Shown in pieces: positions 17,312 to 25,338 of a stretch of 64,000 nucleotides of DNA. How positions within the stretch are numbered: position 1 is the first letter of the stretch; each line of letters opens with the position of its first letter. The stretch spans positions 62,001 through 126,000 of the forward strand of contig DATIBD010000138.1 in assembly GCA_035457705.1 (NCBI GenBank). Direction: 5' to 3'. This stretch comes from DASPGQ01 sp035457705. Its GTDB lineage: Bacteria; Acidobacteriota; Vicinamibacteria; Marinacidobacterales; SMYC01. Made by a program: the position numbers and the translations under genes. The notes under the pieces were generated by a model, which saw nothing but the letters and a program-made list of their open reading frames with translations, did no database searches and was not told the origin of the DNA.

Positions 17312-18493
17312 GTGGCTCTTGTGTCCCGTCGCGAGCTGCTCGCCCTCGGATCCGCCTGTCTACTGCGGACGCGGCGGGGCTATGGTCTCGGTGAGCGCAG
17401 AGGACCTGCCGACCATCCTCACGTCGTTCAGCCCGAGTTTCGGCGGACCCTGGAAAGCGTGCTCATCTGCATACCTGCAGGCAAGATGGACTACTTGGCG
17501 GACGACGGGCTCGGCCGCGCGCCCCTCTCCAGGTTCTTGAGAGTCGTTTTCCAGGATGTTCTCGAGGCTCTTCCGAGCTACACGACGGTGCACGTTGTGG
17601 CTCGCAGCGACTGCCGAGATCTCGGGTACGCCACTCTCAAGCTTGCGGGTGACCGGGCGGCTCAATTGCACGTCGTGACCGCTCCAATGGTCGAGATCGA
17701 TTTTTGGGCTCAGGACCTTGGAAAGTCATTTAGCTCTGGGCAAATGGGTTTTCTCGTGGGGAAAACGATGGACCCGTCACTCGGACGACCGAGCCAGATG
17801 TCCGCCGACCGCAAGCTAGTCGCCGAGTTCGTCTTCGGGCAAGATGCGGTCGTGGAGGCCACGTTCGCCTTCGAAGGGGGAAACCTGGCTTTCGATTCGA
17901 GAGGCGAGCGAACCACGGTCTTCGTGGGATATAACGACGTGGCGCGCACCGTCGCGGCCTACACAGCTCGAAATCGTGATGTTACGAAGAAACGGGTCCT
18001 GGACGATATCTCCCGGATCTTCGGAAAAGCAGACGTCATTGTCATAGGGAATGAAAAGCAGAGCCCTTTCCTCCAACACATCGACCAGTCCTTCCTTCTC
18101 CTCGACGGCGGTGTCGCGGTCGCCACCCGCCTGACGGACGGAGAGCTCGCCACCGAAGTCCGGCAGTTGAGGCGTCACGCTGACCAGCTGCGTGAGCTCG
18201 GCTACGACATCGTCTTCTTGGACCATGAATCCACCGACGTCACGCAAACTCGCTTCTCGATCAACGCCGTTCCCTACGTGGACAAGAACGCCGGCGAGCG
18301 CCGGATTCTCTACCCAATTTTCCCCGGTGAGCTGTCCGAGACTGCGCCGGTAGTGACGCGCGAGGCATTGCGAAACAAGGGTGCACGCGCCTTTGATCTC
18401 TACCGCGAGCTCGGCTATGAACCGAGCCCGATCCGGGACGTGACGCACCGCCTGGGCGGCAACACGCACTGTATCGTGAACGTGCTTTCCTGA
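17312..18493 (+). CDS. Exported pentein-superfamily protein (agmatine deiminase/peptidyl-arginine deiminase-like)
   Basis: 393 residues from GTG 17312 (a second GTG at 17321 is also possible). The N terminus reads SRRELLALGSA, a twin-arginine-like export signal. The body matches the guanidino-modifying (pentein) fold, with all four catalytic positions in place: Asp135 in WAQD, Glu188 in FEGGN, His256 in HIDQSF and Cys387 in GGNTHC near the C terminus. Such enzymes deiminate agmatine or peptidyl-arginine. Tat export makes a role in cytoplasmic agmatine catabolism unlikely and favours an extracytoplasmic substrate, which is inference. TAAACT at 17301-17306 ends 5 bases before the GTG, so the transcript may be leaderless. 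It precedes a sulfatase-fold gene by 3 bases. Confidence 0.78.
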   Translation: MALVSRRELLALGSACLLRTRRGYGLGERRGPADHPHVVQPEFRRTLESVLICIPAGKMDYLADDGLGRAPLSRFLRVVFQDVLEALPSYTTVHVVARSDCRDLGYATLKLAGDRAAQLHVVTAPMVEIDFWAQDLGKSFSSGQMGFLVGKTMDPSLGRPSQMSADRKLVAEFVFGQDAVVEATFAFEGGNLAFDSRGERTTVFVGYNDVARTVAAYTARNRDVTKKRVLDDISRIFGKADVIVIGNEKQSPFLQHIDQSFLLLDGGVAVATRLTDGELATEVRQLRRHADQLRELGYDIVFLDHESTDVTQTRFSINAVPYVDKNAGERRILYPIFPGELSETAPVVTREALRNKGARAFDLYRELGYEPSPIRDVTHRLGGNTHCIVNVLS

Positions 18494-18496
18494 CCC

Positions 18497-20674
18497 ATGG
18501 GGGGACGAAGGGGCCAGCGCAAACCGAAGGCTCCAACGCTCGGCGTCCCGAGGCGACGACACGTGGCACGGTTCGCCCTCGTCCTCGCGGCAGCGGTACT
18601 GGCGATTTTCTGGCGCTCGACTCGCGCCCCAAACGAGCTCGCTCACGGCTCGCTCCAGGGAAATAACCTTCTTTTCGTAACGATCGATACGTTACGCTCT
18701 GACCACCTGGGTAGCTACGGATCGCACGCGGGACTCACACCGCATCTCGATCGCCTGGCGGAGGAGGGCATCGTATTCGAAGATGTCGTTTCCCACGTGC
18801 CGTTGACTCTTCCCGCCCACACCTCGATCTTCACCGCGAAGTATCCGACCCGCCACGGAGTCCACGATAACGGCACGTATCGGGTCGGCCCCGGGCACGA
18901 CACGCTTGCCACTATTCTGGGCCATCACGGCTATCGAACGGCGGCGTTCGTGGGAGCGTTCGTGCTCGACGCTCGTTTCGGTCTGGCACGCGGGTTCGAA
19001 CAATACGACGATTACTACGGTGAGAAAAGGACGTTCGAGAGCTTCACCGAGCTCGAACGAAGGGCGGAATCGGTGCTCGCTCCCGCCGAAGCCTGGCTGC
19101 GCGAACGCCGAAACGAGCCGTGGCTCGTTTGGATCCATCTCTTCGATCCCCATGCTCCCTACGCGGCTCCCGAACCGTTCGCCTCCCGCCACTCGGGAGA
19201 TTCGTACGGGGCGGAGATCGCCTACGTGGACGACAGGCTGGGTGCCTTCCTGGCGCGGCTCGATGCCGCTGGCCTCCTCGAGAACACGCTCGTCGCGCTC
19301 GTCGGCGACCACGGTGAGTCCATCGGCGACCACGGCGAGCTCACGCACGGGACGTTCGCGTATAACGCGACTCTGTCGGTGCCCTGGATTCTGTGGTCCA
19401 AAACCATCCCCGCCGGCCGTTTTTCTCCGCGGGTGCGCCACGTAGACGTTCTTCCCACGCTTCTGGACCTCCTGGGTATCGAGAACCCTCCCGAGATCGA
19501 CGGAACGAGTATTCGCCCCTTCCTCCACGCGCCTTCGCGATACGAGGCGCCCACGAGCTACTTCGAGGCGCTCAATCCTCATCTCACTCGAGGCTGGGCG
19601 CCGCTTCGGGGGGTGATTCGAGGCCAATACAAGTTCATCGCGCTTCCCATCGCCGAGATCTACGATCTGCACGGGGATCCTGGAGAGACCCAGAACCTGG
19701 CGCCCGGTCGGGCCCGACTCGCTTCGGAGCTTCGTGACTCGCTCGACGCGCTCGTCGCCGGGGATACTTCCGAGCCAGCGTCAACCGATGCCGAAACCCT
19801 TCGTCGGCTGGCAAGCCTCGGGTATCTCGTCGCCCCGGTGGACGTGCGCCGCGACACGTACTCCGAGGACGACGACCCAAAGCGTCTCGTCGACTTCGCC
19901 AACGCGCACGACGAGGCGGGCACGTTGTTCCAGAACGGACACGAGGAGGAAGCCCTCGACCTGTTGAGGAAGATTCGTGAGCAACAGCCCCGCTCCTCGT
20001 TCGCCCATCAGAAGCTCGCTTACGCGCTTCGACAGGTGGGCCGAGCGGACGAGGCGATCGACGTTCTCGAAGGCGCGGTGGAAAGCGGCCTCACCGACTT
20101 GTCCCTTCTCGTCCTCCTCGGCTCCTACCTCGTCGACACCGGCGAAGTAGAAAAAGCCCGCGTCCTTCTCGAGCCTGTCGCCGAGGCTCATCCCGACTTC
20201 GCGGAAGCCCAAAATATTCTGGGCGTGGCCCTTGCGCGGCTCGGTGAGCCGGCCGCGGCCGAGCTCGCCTTCTTGAAAGTGCTCGAGCTCGACCCGAGCT
20301 CCGCCACCGCACACAACAACCTGGGCTCGGTCCAGCTCGGCAGGGGTCGAAACGACGAGGCCATCGCGCATTTCGAGCGCGCCCTCGCCACCGACGAAGA
20401 GCTCGCGAGCGCCCACAACGGCCTCGGAGTTGCCCATGCGCGGCGCGGAGAGCTCGAGAGAGCGGTCGTCGCATGGAAACGTGCCGTCGAGCTGGCACCG
20501 GACGAATTTGATGCCCTGTACAACCTGGCGATGGCTCTCCTCGAGTTATCGCCAGGCGAAGCCGTTCCCTATCTGGAGCGCTTCGCCGCGAAGGCTCCGC
20601 CTGAACGTTACCGTGAGGAAATTGCCGCGGCCAGGGCAGTTCTCGAGAAGCTGCGGCACAGCCTTCGGGGGTAA
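18497..20674 (+). CDS. Alkaline-phosphatase-fold ('sulfatase') domain + TPR protein, Thr nucleophile
   Basis: 725 residues. A membrane anchor (about 25-42) is followed by a sulfatase-type domain (about 55-430) and a TPR array (about 470-715). The domain has the metal-binding FVTIDTLRSDHLGSYG, HLFDPHAPY, and GDHGESIGDHGE. The nucleophile position of sulfatases (C/S-x-P-x-R) is Thr104-Leu-Pro-Ala-His. Without Cys or Ser it cannot carry formylglycine, so arylsulfatase activity is unlikely; Thr nucleophiles occur in phosphodiesterases and phosphotransferases of this superfamily. The active site would face the periplasm. It lies directly after the pentein gene (3-base gap), probably in one operon. 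Substrate unknown. Confidence 0.87.
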   Translation: MGGRRGQRKPKAPTLGVPRRRHVARFALVLAAAVLAIFWRSTRAPNELAHGSLQGNNLLFVTIDTLRSDHLGSYGSHAGLTPHLDRLAEEGIVFEDVVSHVPLTLPAHTSIFTAKYPTRHGVHDNGTYRVGPGHDTLATILGHHGYRTAAFVGAFVLDARFGLARGFEQYDDYYGEKRTFESFTELERRAESVLAPAEAWLRERRNEPWLVWIHLFDPHAPYAAPEPFASRHSGDSYGAEIAYVDDRLGAFLARLDAAGLLENTLVALVGDHGESIGDHGELTHGTFAYNATLSVPWILWSKTIPAGRFSPRVRHVDVLPTLLDLLGIENPPEIDGTSIRPFLHAPSRYEAPTSYFEALNPHLTRGWAPLRGVIRGQYKFIALPIAEIYDLHGDPGETQNLAPGRARLASELRDSLDALVAGDTSEPASTDAETLRRLASLGYLVAPVDVRRDTYSEDDDPKRLVDFANAHDEAGTLFQNGHEEEALDLLRKIREQQPRSSFAHQKLAYALRQVGRADEAIDVLEGAVESGLTDLSLLVLLGSYLVDTGEVEKARVLLEPVAEAHPDFAEAQNILGVALARLGEPAAAELAFLKVLELDPSSATAHNNLGSVQLGRGRNDEAIAHFERALATDEELASAHNGLGVAHARRGELERAVVAWKRAVELAPDEFDALYNLAMALLELSPGEAVPYLERFAAKAPPERYREEIAAARAVLEKLRHSLRG

Positions 20675-21333
20675 CCTCAAAGTTGTGTCTGGCCCTGGTC
20701 GCGGCTCGCTGGTTCCATCAAGGCTACATGTCTCGCGGCATTCCGGCGTCTTTTTACCTCCTGTTCTTCTAAGCGCAGGACGTCGGTGAATACTGGCTCT
20801 ACGACCCCATCCGACTGCTCTCCTGCGCAGGTCCAGGGAATGGCGGGATCGCAAAACGCGGACGCCGTCGAGCGGCTGCAGCGGATCTCGCCCGATGCTC
20901 GAGCCGCGCTCTCGATCGACACCAGGGAGCCCGTGGAAGTCATTGGATGCGCCAGGGCTGAGGAATCGACGCCAATCTGGCTCGGATCGAAGAGTCAGCG
21001 AAACGCGCCGTGCGCACGGATTGCGCCGAAGCTCTCCGATATCGGGTCCTGTCTAGGTCGAGTGCTCGTTCAACTTCTTTCCCAACCGCTAATCTATAGT
21101 GCTGATCTGGCCGGGGGCACCCCCCTTGCTTCATTACAGCATCGAACTCATCGCTGAAAACTTCAACCCAGAGACCGACGAGCACCAGACGAAGTTCTGC
21201 GACGCTGGACGTCAGCCTCGAATTGCGGGGCGGGGGAAATCCTTATCGTCAGCGAGATGTCGCTACCTTTCGAGCTTACAACTGCACAGGTCACTCTCTC
21301 GAAGGGCGCTGGCTCACCACCGTGGCCGGGCGA
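20675..21333. other. 659-base gap without recognisable gene
   Basis: Several overlapping open frames exist on both strands, but none has a plausible start, a protein-like composition or a family I recognise. A sigma-54-like element lies at 21115-21130 on the plus strand with no gene after it. This may be a decayed gene region or hold a non-coding RNA; nothing firmer can be said. Confidence 0.5.
21115..21130 (+). promoter_or_regulatory. Orphan sigma-54-like element
   Basis: GGGCAC-N5-TTGCT matches the RpoN consensus except for G instead of T at its first base, with GG and GC exactly 12 bases apart. It lies in C/G-rich sequence where chance matches are easier, and no plus-strand gene follows it. 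Confidence 0.3.
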
Positions 21334-23577
21334 TCAGCGCAAGAGAGACTCGAGCTCGAGAACGGCTGCGGCGACCTCCCGATCGTCGGGCATGAGCTCC
21401 CGCGCCTTTCGGAGTGCGTCGAGGGCGCGCCGGAGCTCGCCTTTGCGCGCCAGGGCGGCGCCCAGATTGCGATAGGCGCTCGCATAGGAGGAGTCGCAGC
21501 GGATGGCGGTCTCGTAGGAACGAATCGCCTCTTCGACCCGACCGAGCCGCTCGTAACCGGCGCCTGCGTTCAGCAGAGCGCCGGAGTAACAGGGCGTCCG
21601 CGCCAGGATCGATCGGTAGCGGGTGAGGGCTTCTTCGAACCGGCCGAGGCGGCTCAGAGTGTTCGCAAGAGCAAGCTCGATTTCGTCGTCGTCGGGGGAG
21701 AGACCGAGGGCGCGGTCGAGCTCAACAAGAGCGCCTTCGAAGTTCTCTTGAGAAACGAGAAGCTGTCCCCGGGCGTAAGCACTCGCCGCCGCCGCGTCGG
21801 GTCCTATCCACTCCCGGGTCAACGACACGAGCTCAGCCTCACGGCCGGAGGAGAGGAGAAAGTCGGCGAGTGCGCGGTAACGGGAGGCGTTCGGCTCGAG
21901 CTCGATCGCTTCGCGCAACGACCGCTCGTAGCCTTCGAGGTCGCCCTCCGCCTTGGCGATCGACGCGAGACGAGAGGATACGCTCGCGGCGCTCGGATCG
22001 ATCTTCCGGGCGCGCTCGAAACGGTCCTTTGCGTTCCCGTGGTCGCCTAGCTCGAGCAAAGCACGCCCCTGCCCGAACACGCCTTCGAAGCTCTCGTCTC
22101 CCATGCGGGCGAACCATTCGAACGCCTCCTTCGGGCGACCGAGGTCGAGGAGGAGGCTTCCGCCCAGCTGTAGCGCCCGTGGATTTCGCGGGTCCAGCTT
22201 CAAGACGGCCTCCAGCCGCTCCACCAGCTCCGGCGAAGGCTCTCGAACCACCGAGACTTCGAGAATCTCCCGGTATACGTCCACCCGATCCTTCGGATCG
22301 GCTAGCTCCGCAGCGGCGACCCGGGAAGAAGCGGCGCCCTCGCCCGCGAGATAGCCGAGCGCGCGCAGTGAACCTAGAGTCCTCTCGTCCACCGGCCCGG
22401 CGCGAACGTCCTCGGCCCCCTTCAATCGACCGAGCTCGTCCTCCATTTCCTGGACCACGCTCGCCTCGCTCTCGACGAGGTTCCGTGTCTCCTCCGGATC
22501 GGAATCGAGGTCGTAGAGCTCGGCTCTCGGGGCGAGGACAAACTTCCAATTGCCCCGCCTGAGGCTCGTAAGCTCGCTCCAGCCGAAATGAAGTCGCGGC
22601 ACGAAGGTCTCCGCGTAGGCTTCGACGTCTTGGATCCGCGCTTCCCCCGACGCCGACAGGAAGCTCACGCCCTCGAGCCCCGAAGGCGCCTCCACACTGA
22701 GCGCCTCCAAAACGGTCGGAACGACATCGACGATGCGGACGAGCTCCCTCACCCTCTTTCCCTCTGGAATCGAGGGGCCCCGAAGAAGCAGGGGAACGTG
22801 GAGCGTCGACTGGTAGAGAAAAAGTCCATGGGTGTCCTCGCCATGCTCGCCCAGCGACTCGCCATGGTCGGCGGTGACGGCGACGACCGTCGAATCGGAA
22901 AGCCCATTCGAGTCGAGAAATGCGAGGAGCTGGCCGACGAGCGAATCGACGTACACCACCTCACCGCGGTAGCGAGCCTGAGGGTCTTCCGTTCCGGGGT
23001 GGAAAGGCGCCGGAGGGTCGTAGGGGCGGTGAGGGTCGAAGAAATGCACGAAGGCAAAGAACGGTTCGTCCCCGGCGCCGATCCATGAGAGGGCTTCGTC
23101 GAGCACTTCTTCACCCCGGCGCTCTCGCAGACCGCTCTCGGTCTCAGGGATCTCCTCGGAGTACACGTCGAAGCCGCGCCCGAGCCCGAACCTCCGGTCC
23201 AGGACGAAGGACCCCACGAATCCGCCCGTGCGGAAGCCGGCGTCCTTCAGGGTGGACGCCAGGGTGGGAATGTCGTCCCGCAGCCGGAACCCGACGTTGT
23301 CATGGACCCAGTGCTGGAGCGGTGTTACTCCGGTCAAGAGGGAAGCGTGAGCCGGAAGCGTGGTGGGTGCGACGGTAGTGGCGTTCTCGAAGACGATCCC
23401 TTCCCGAGCCACCCGGTCGATGGCTGGGGTCGAGACGAGAGCGCTTCCGTAGCAAGAGAGATGGTCGGCGCGAAGCGTGTCCACGCTCACGAGGATGAGG
23501 TTGGAAGGCCTCTCTCGCCCCATCGAGCAGCCGACGAGCGCGACGAGCACGAGCGCAGTTGGACGGGTACGCCCCAT
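21334..23577 (-). CDS. Sulfatase-fold + TPR lipoprotein, Thr nucleophile
   Basis: 747 residues. A lipoprotein signal with lipobox LVGC (Cys17) is followed by the alkaline-phosphatase-fold domain (about 25-400) and a TPR array (about 450-745). Metal and active-site segments are LVSVDTLRADHLSCYG, HFFDPHRPY and TADHGESLGEHGE. The nucleophile motif is Thr73-Leu-Pro-Ala-His, again Thr instead of the sulfatase Cys/Ser. It is transcribed against its neighbours and has its own promoter at 23586-23614. It resembles the protein at 31718 most closely (shared GEDTHG-F-YQSTL and HFGWSEL segments). Probably a periplasmic or outer-membrane-attached phospho- or sulfo-ester enzyme; substrate unknown. Confidence 0.87.
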   Translation of the reverse strand: MGRTRPTALVLVALVGCSMGRERPSNLILVSVDTLRADHLSCYGSALVSTPAIDRVAREGIVFENATTVAPTTLPAHASLLTGVTPLQHWVHDNVGFRLRDDIPTLASTLKDAGFRTGGFVGSFVLDRRFGLGRGFDVYSEEIPETESGLRERRGEEVLDEALSWIGAGDEPFFAFVHFFDPHRPYDPPAPFHPGTEDPQARYRGEVVYVDSLVGQLLAFLDSNGLSDSTVVAVTADHGESLGEHGEDTHGLFLYQSTLHVPLLLRGPSIPEGKRVRELVRIVDVVPTVLEALSVEAPSGLEGVSFLSASGEARIQDVEAYAETFVPRLHFGWSELTSLRRGNWKFVLAPRAELYDLDSDPEETRNLVESEASVVQEMEDELGRLKGAEDVRAGPVDERTLGSLRALGYLAGEGAASSRVAAAELADPKDRVDVYREILEVSVVREPSPELVERLEAVLKLDPRNPRALQLGGSLLLDLGRPKEAFEWFARMGDESFEGVFGQGRALLELGDHGNAKDRFERARKIDPSAASVSSRLASIAKAEGDLEGYERSLREAIELEPNASRYRALADFLLSSGREAELVSLTREWIGPDAAAASAYARGQLLVSQENFEGALVELDRALGLSPDDDEIELALANTLSRLGRFEEALTRYRSILARTPCYSGALLNAGAGYERLGRVEEAIRSYETAIRCDSSYASAYRNLGAALARKGELRRALDALRKARELMPDDREVAAAVLELESLLR

Positions 23578-23585
23578 GCCCGGTG

Positions 23586-23614
23586 ACGTTACCGCTCTTC
23601 TCGTTCCCGGTCAA
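23586..23614 (-). promoter_or_regulatory. Sigma-70-type promoter of the minus-strand sulfatase-fold gene
   Basis: Read on the minus strand: -35 TTGACC (23614 to 23609), 17-base spacer, -10 TAACGT (23591 to 23586), then 8 bases to the ATG at 23577. Transcription would begin within about 2 bases of the start codon, and there is no Shine-Dalgarno. Confidence 0.6.
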
Positions 23615-23659
23615 AATTTGCGGTAGACTCCTCAAAGAGCACCGAGTAACTCTAGAAGA

Positions 23660-25087
23660 ATGAGCCGGCAGCGAAGAGCGTCGGCGCCTTCCAAGCGCCG
23701 CTTCCTGTATCCTGTTCTCCTCCTCGTGGCGGGTGCGATCGTCTTTGTCGTTCGCAGCCGGCCACTCGGTCCCATTCCCGAACCCGACACGTCCTCGATG
23801 GAGCCGCAGGTCGCCCGGCGGATCGAAGAGGCGCGCGAGGACGTCGCTCGTTCTCCGCGCGAAGCCGAGAGCTGGGGAACGCTCGCGATGTTGTTTCACG
23901 CTCACGATCTCTTTCGTGAGGCGGCTAGCTGTTATCGTTCCGCTCGAAAGCTGGATGACGAGGATTTTCGCTGGCCCTACCTAGAGGCCCGGACGCTACG
24001 GGAGCTGCTCGAGCTCGAGCCGGCACTTCTCGCCGTCCGCGCGGCCATTGCTCTCGAGCCCTCGTACGCGCCTCTTCACCTTCTCGAAGCTGACATCCAC
24101 GAGCAGGAGGGCCGCCTCGACGACGCCATGTCGTCGTTCCGAAGCGCGATCGTTTCCGATGCGAGCTGTGCCCTCGCCGAACTCGGGCTCGGTCGCATCG
24201 AGCTCGAGCGCGGACGGCTCGAGGAGGGGCTCGCGCACCTCGAGAGAGCGGCGGAGCTCCAGCCCGGCGCTGGCGCGATTCACGCCGTTTTGGCGCGCGC
24301 CTATCGAAGACGGGGAGATCGAGCGCGAGCTGTCGCCGCCGCGGAGCTCGCCCGGGCCCTGCATCCGGACGTAAGTCTCGACGATCGCGTGATGGCCACG
24401 GTGGCCGACCATGCCGTCTCCCTCGTCGGCCTCCAGACCCGGGCGAAGGACGCCGAGTCTCGGGGCGAGTGGGACCGCGCGGAGGTCCCGCTGCGACGGA
24501 TGCTTGAGCTCCAGCCCGAGGAGGCGGATTTTTATTACAACCTCGCGAACCACCTCTCCCGCCGCGGCCGCCAGGACGAGGCGATCGCCTTCTATCGCGA
24601 GACGCTCTCGCGAGCGCCCACCCACGTCTCGGCGCTCGTCAACCTCGGAATCCTTTTGAGCCAGGCGGGGAATCTCCCGGGAGCGACCGAGATCTTCGAG
24701 CGTGCGCTCACGATCGAGCCCCGTAACGTCGGCGCGCTTTCCAGCCTAGGCAAGGTGGCGGCGCTTCGGGGAGACGCTGGGCTTGCCATCTCATTTCTCG
24801 AGCGCGCCCTCGCTGAAGACCCTCGCGAGGCAGAGACGTATTACGCCCTCGGACAAGTTCTGCGCCATCAGGGCCAGCGCCGCGAAGCGGCGGAGGCGTT
24901 CGCTCGAGCGCTCGAGCTCGCCCCCGACCGGGCCGACATCCACGTGGACGCCGCCATGACCGCGGCGGCCGCCGGCGACTACGCCGCTGCCTGGCGTCAC
25001 GTGGAGCGCGCCCGGGAAATTGGACTGGAGCCTCCAGTCGAGTTCATCGTCGCTCTAAAAGGTCGATACCCAGAACCAACCCATTGA
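23660..25087 (+). CDS. Membrane-anchored TPR protein
   Basis: 475 residues. A basic N terminus is followed by one transmembrane helix (about residues 16-32, YPVLLLVAGAIVFVVRS), then an almost continuous TPR solenoid. Clear repeats are ALVNLGILLSQAGNLPGATE and TYYALGQVLRHQGQRREAAE. No catalytic motif is visible. N-in topology would place the TPRs in the periplasm. It lies between divergent and codirectional members of the sulfatase/TonB block and resembles the TPR halves of those fusions without their enzyme domain. Role probably in protein-protein interaction at the envelope; partner unknown. Confidence 0.85.
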   Translation: MSRQRRASAPSKRRFLYPVLLLVAGAIVFVVRSRPLGPIPEPDTSSMEPQVARRIEEAREDVARSPREAESWGTLAMLFHAHDLFREAASCYRSARKLDDEDFRWPYLEARTLRELLELEPALLAVRAAIALEPSYAPLHLLEADIHEQEGRLDDAMSSFRSAIVSDASCALAELGLGRIELERGRLEEGLAHLERAAELQPGAGAIHAVLARAYRRRGDRARAVAAAELARALHPDVSLDDRVMATVADHAVSLVGLQTRAKDAESRGEWDRAEVPLRRMLELQPEEADFYYNLANHLSRRGRQDEAIAFYRETLSRAPTHVSALVNLGILLSQAGNLPGATEIFERALTIEPRNVGALSSLGKVAALRGDAGLAISFLERALAEDPREAETYYALGQVLRHQGQRREAAEAFARALELAPDRADIHVDAAMTAAAAGDYAAAWRHVERAREIGLEPPVEFIVALKGRYPEPTH

Positions 25088-25116
25088 AGAGGTTCGCCGA
25101 GAAGCCCCTCTGTAAC

Positions 25117-25153
25117 ATCCAAATAGTTAGGAAACGTCTTCAAAAATTTGGAT
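25117..25153 (+). repeat. Inverted repeat upstream of the sigma-54 promoter (candidate activator site)
   Basis: Perfect 8-bp arms ATCCAAAT (25117-25124) and ATTTGGAT (25146-25153) are separated by 21 bases. The element lies about 100-130 bases upstream of the -24 box at 25250, where enhancer-binding proteins usually bind. It also lies 30 bases after the stop of the TPR gene, so a terminator role is an alternative, though the loop is long and there is no T-run. Confidence 0.4.
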
Positions 25154-25249
25154 ACGGTGCGCGGGCCGCCGCGTCCATGAGCGATGCACCGACGGTGGAA
25201 ATCAAATCGTCACAACACTTAGGTTCCCCGGGCCCAGTCGTGGAGCTTG

Positions 25250-25265
25250 TGGCACGTTGATTGCT
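25250..25265 (+). promoter_or_regulatory. Sigma-54 (-24/-12) promoter of TonB receptor 3
   Basis: TGGCAC-GTTGA-TTGCT is an exact match to TGGCAC-N5-TTGCW, and the base after TGGCAC is the preferred G. Expected transcription start is near 25276, giving a leader of about 63 nt that contains the Shine-Dalgarno AAGGAGGGT. Confidence 0.78.
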
Positions 25266-25338
25266 GGTATGTCCACGCGGCCTCGTCGTGGGCCGCGGCA
25301 CTGAAGTTTCGGGATCTTTCTAAGGAGGGTAAAGTGCT

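Noticed and set aside
20786..21157. 123-codon plus-strand open frame in the intergenic gap
   Set aside because: Unusual composition, no Shine-Dalgarno or -10 box at the start, no recognisable motif.
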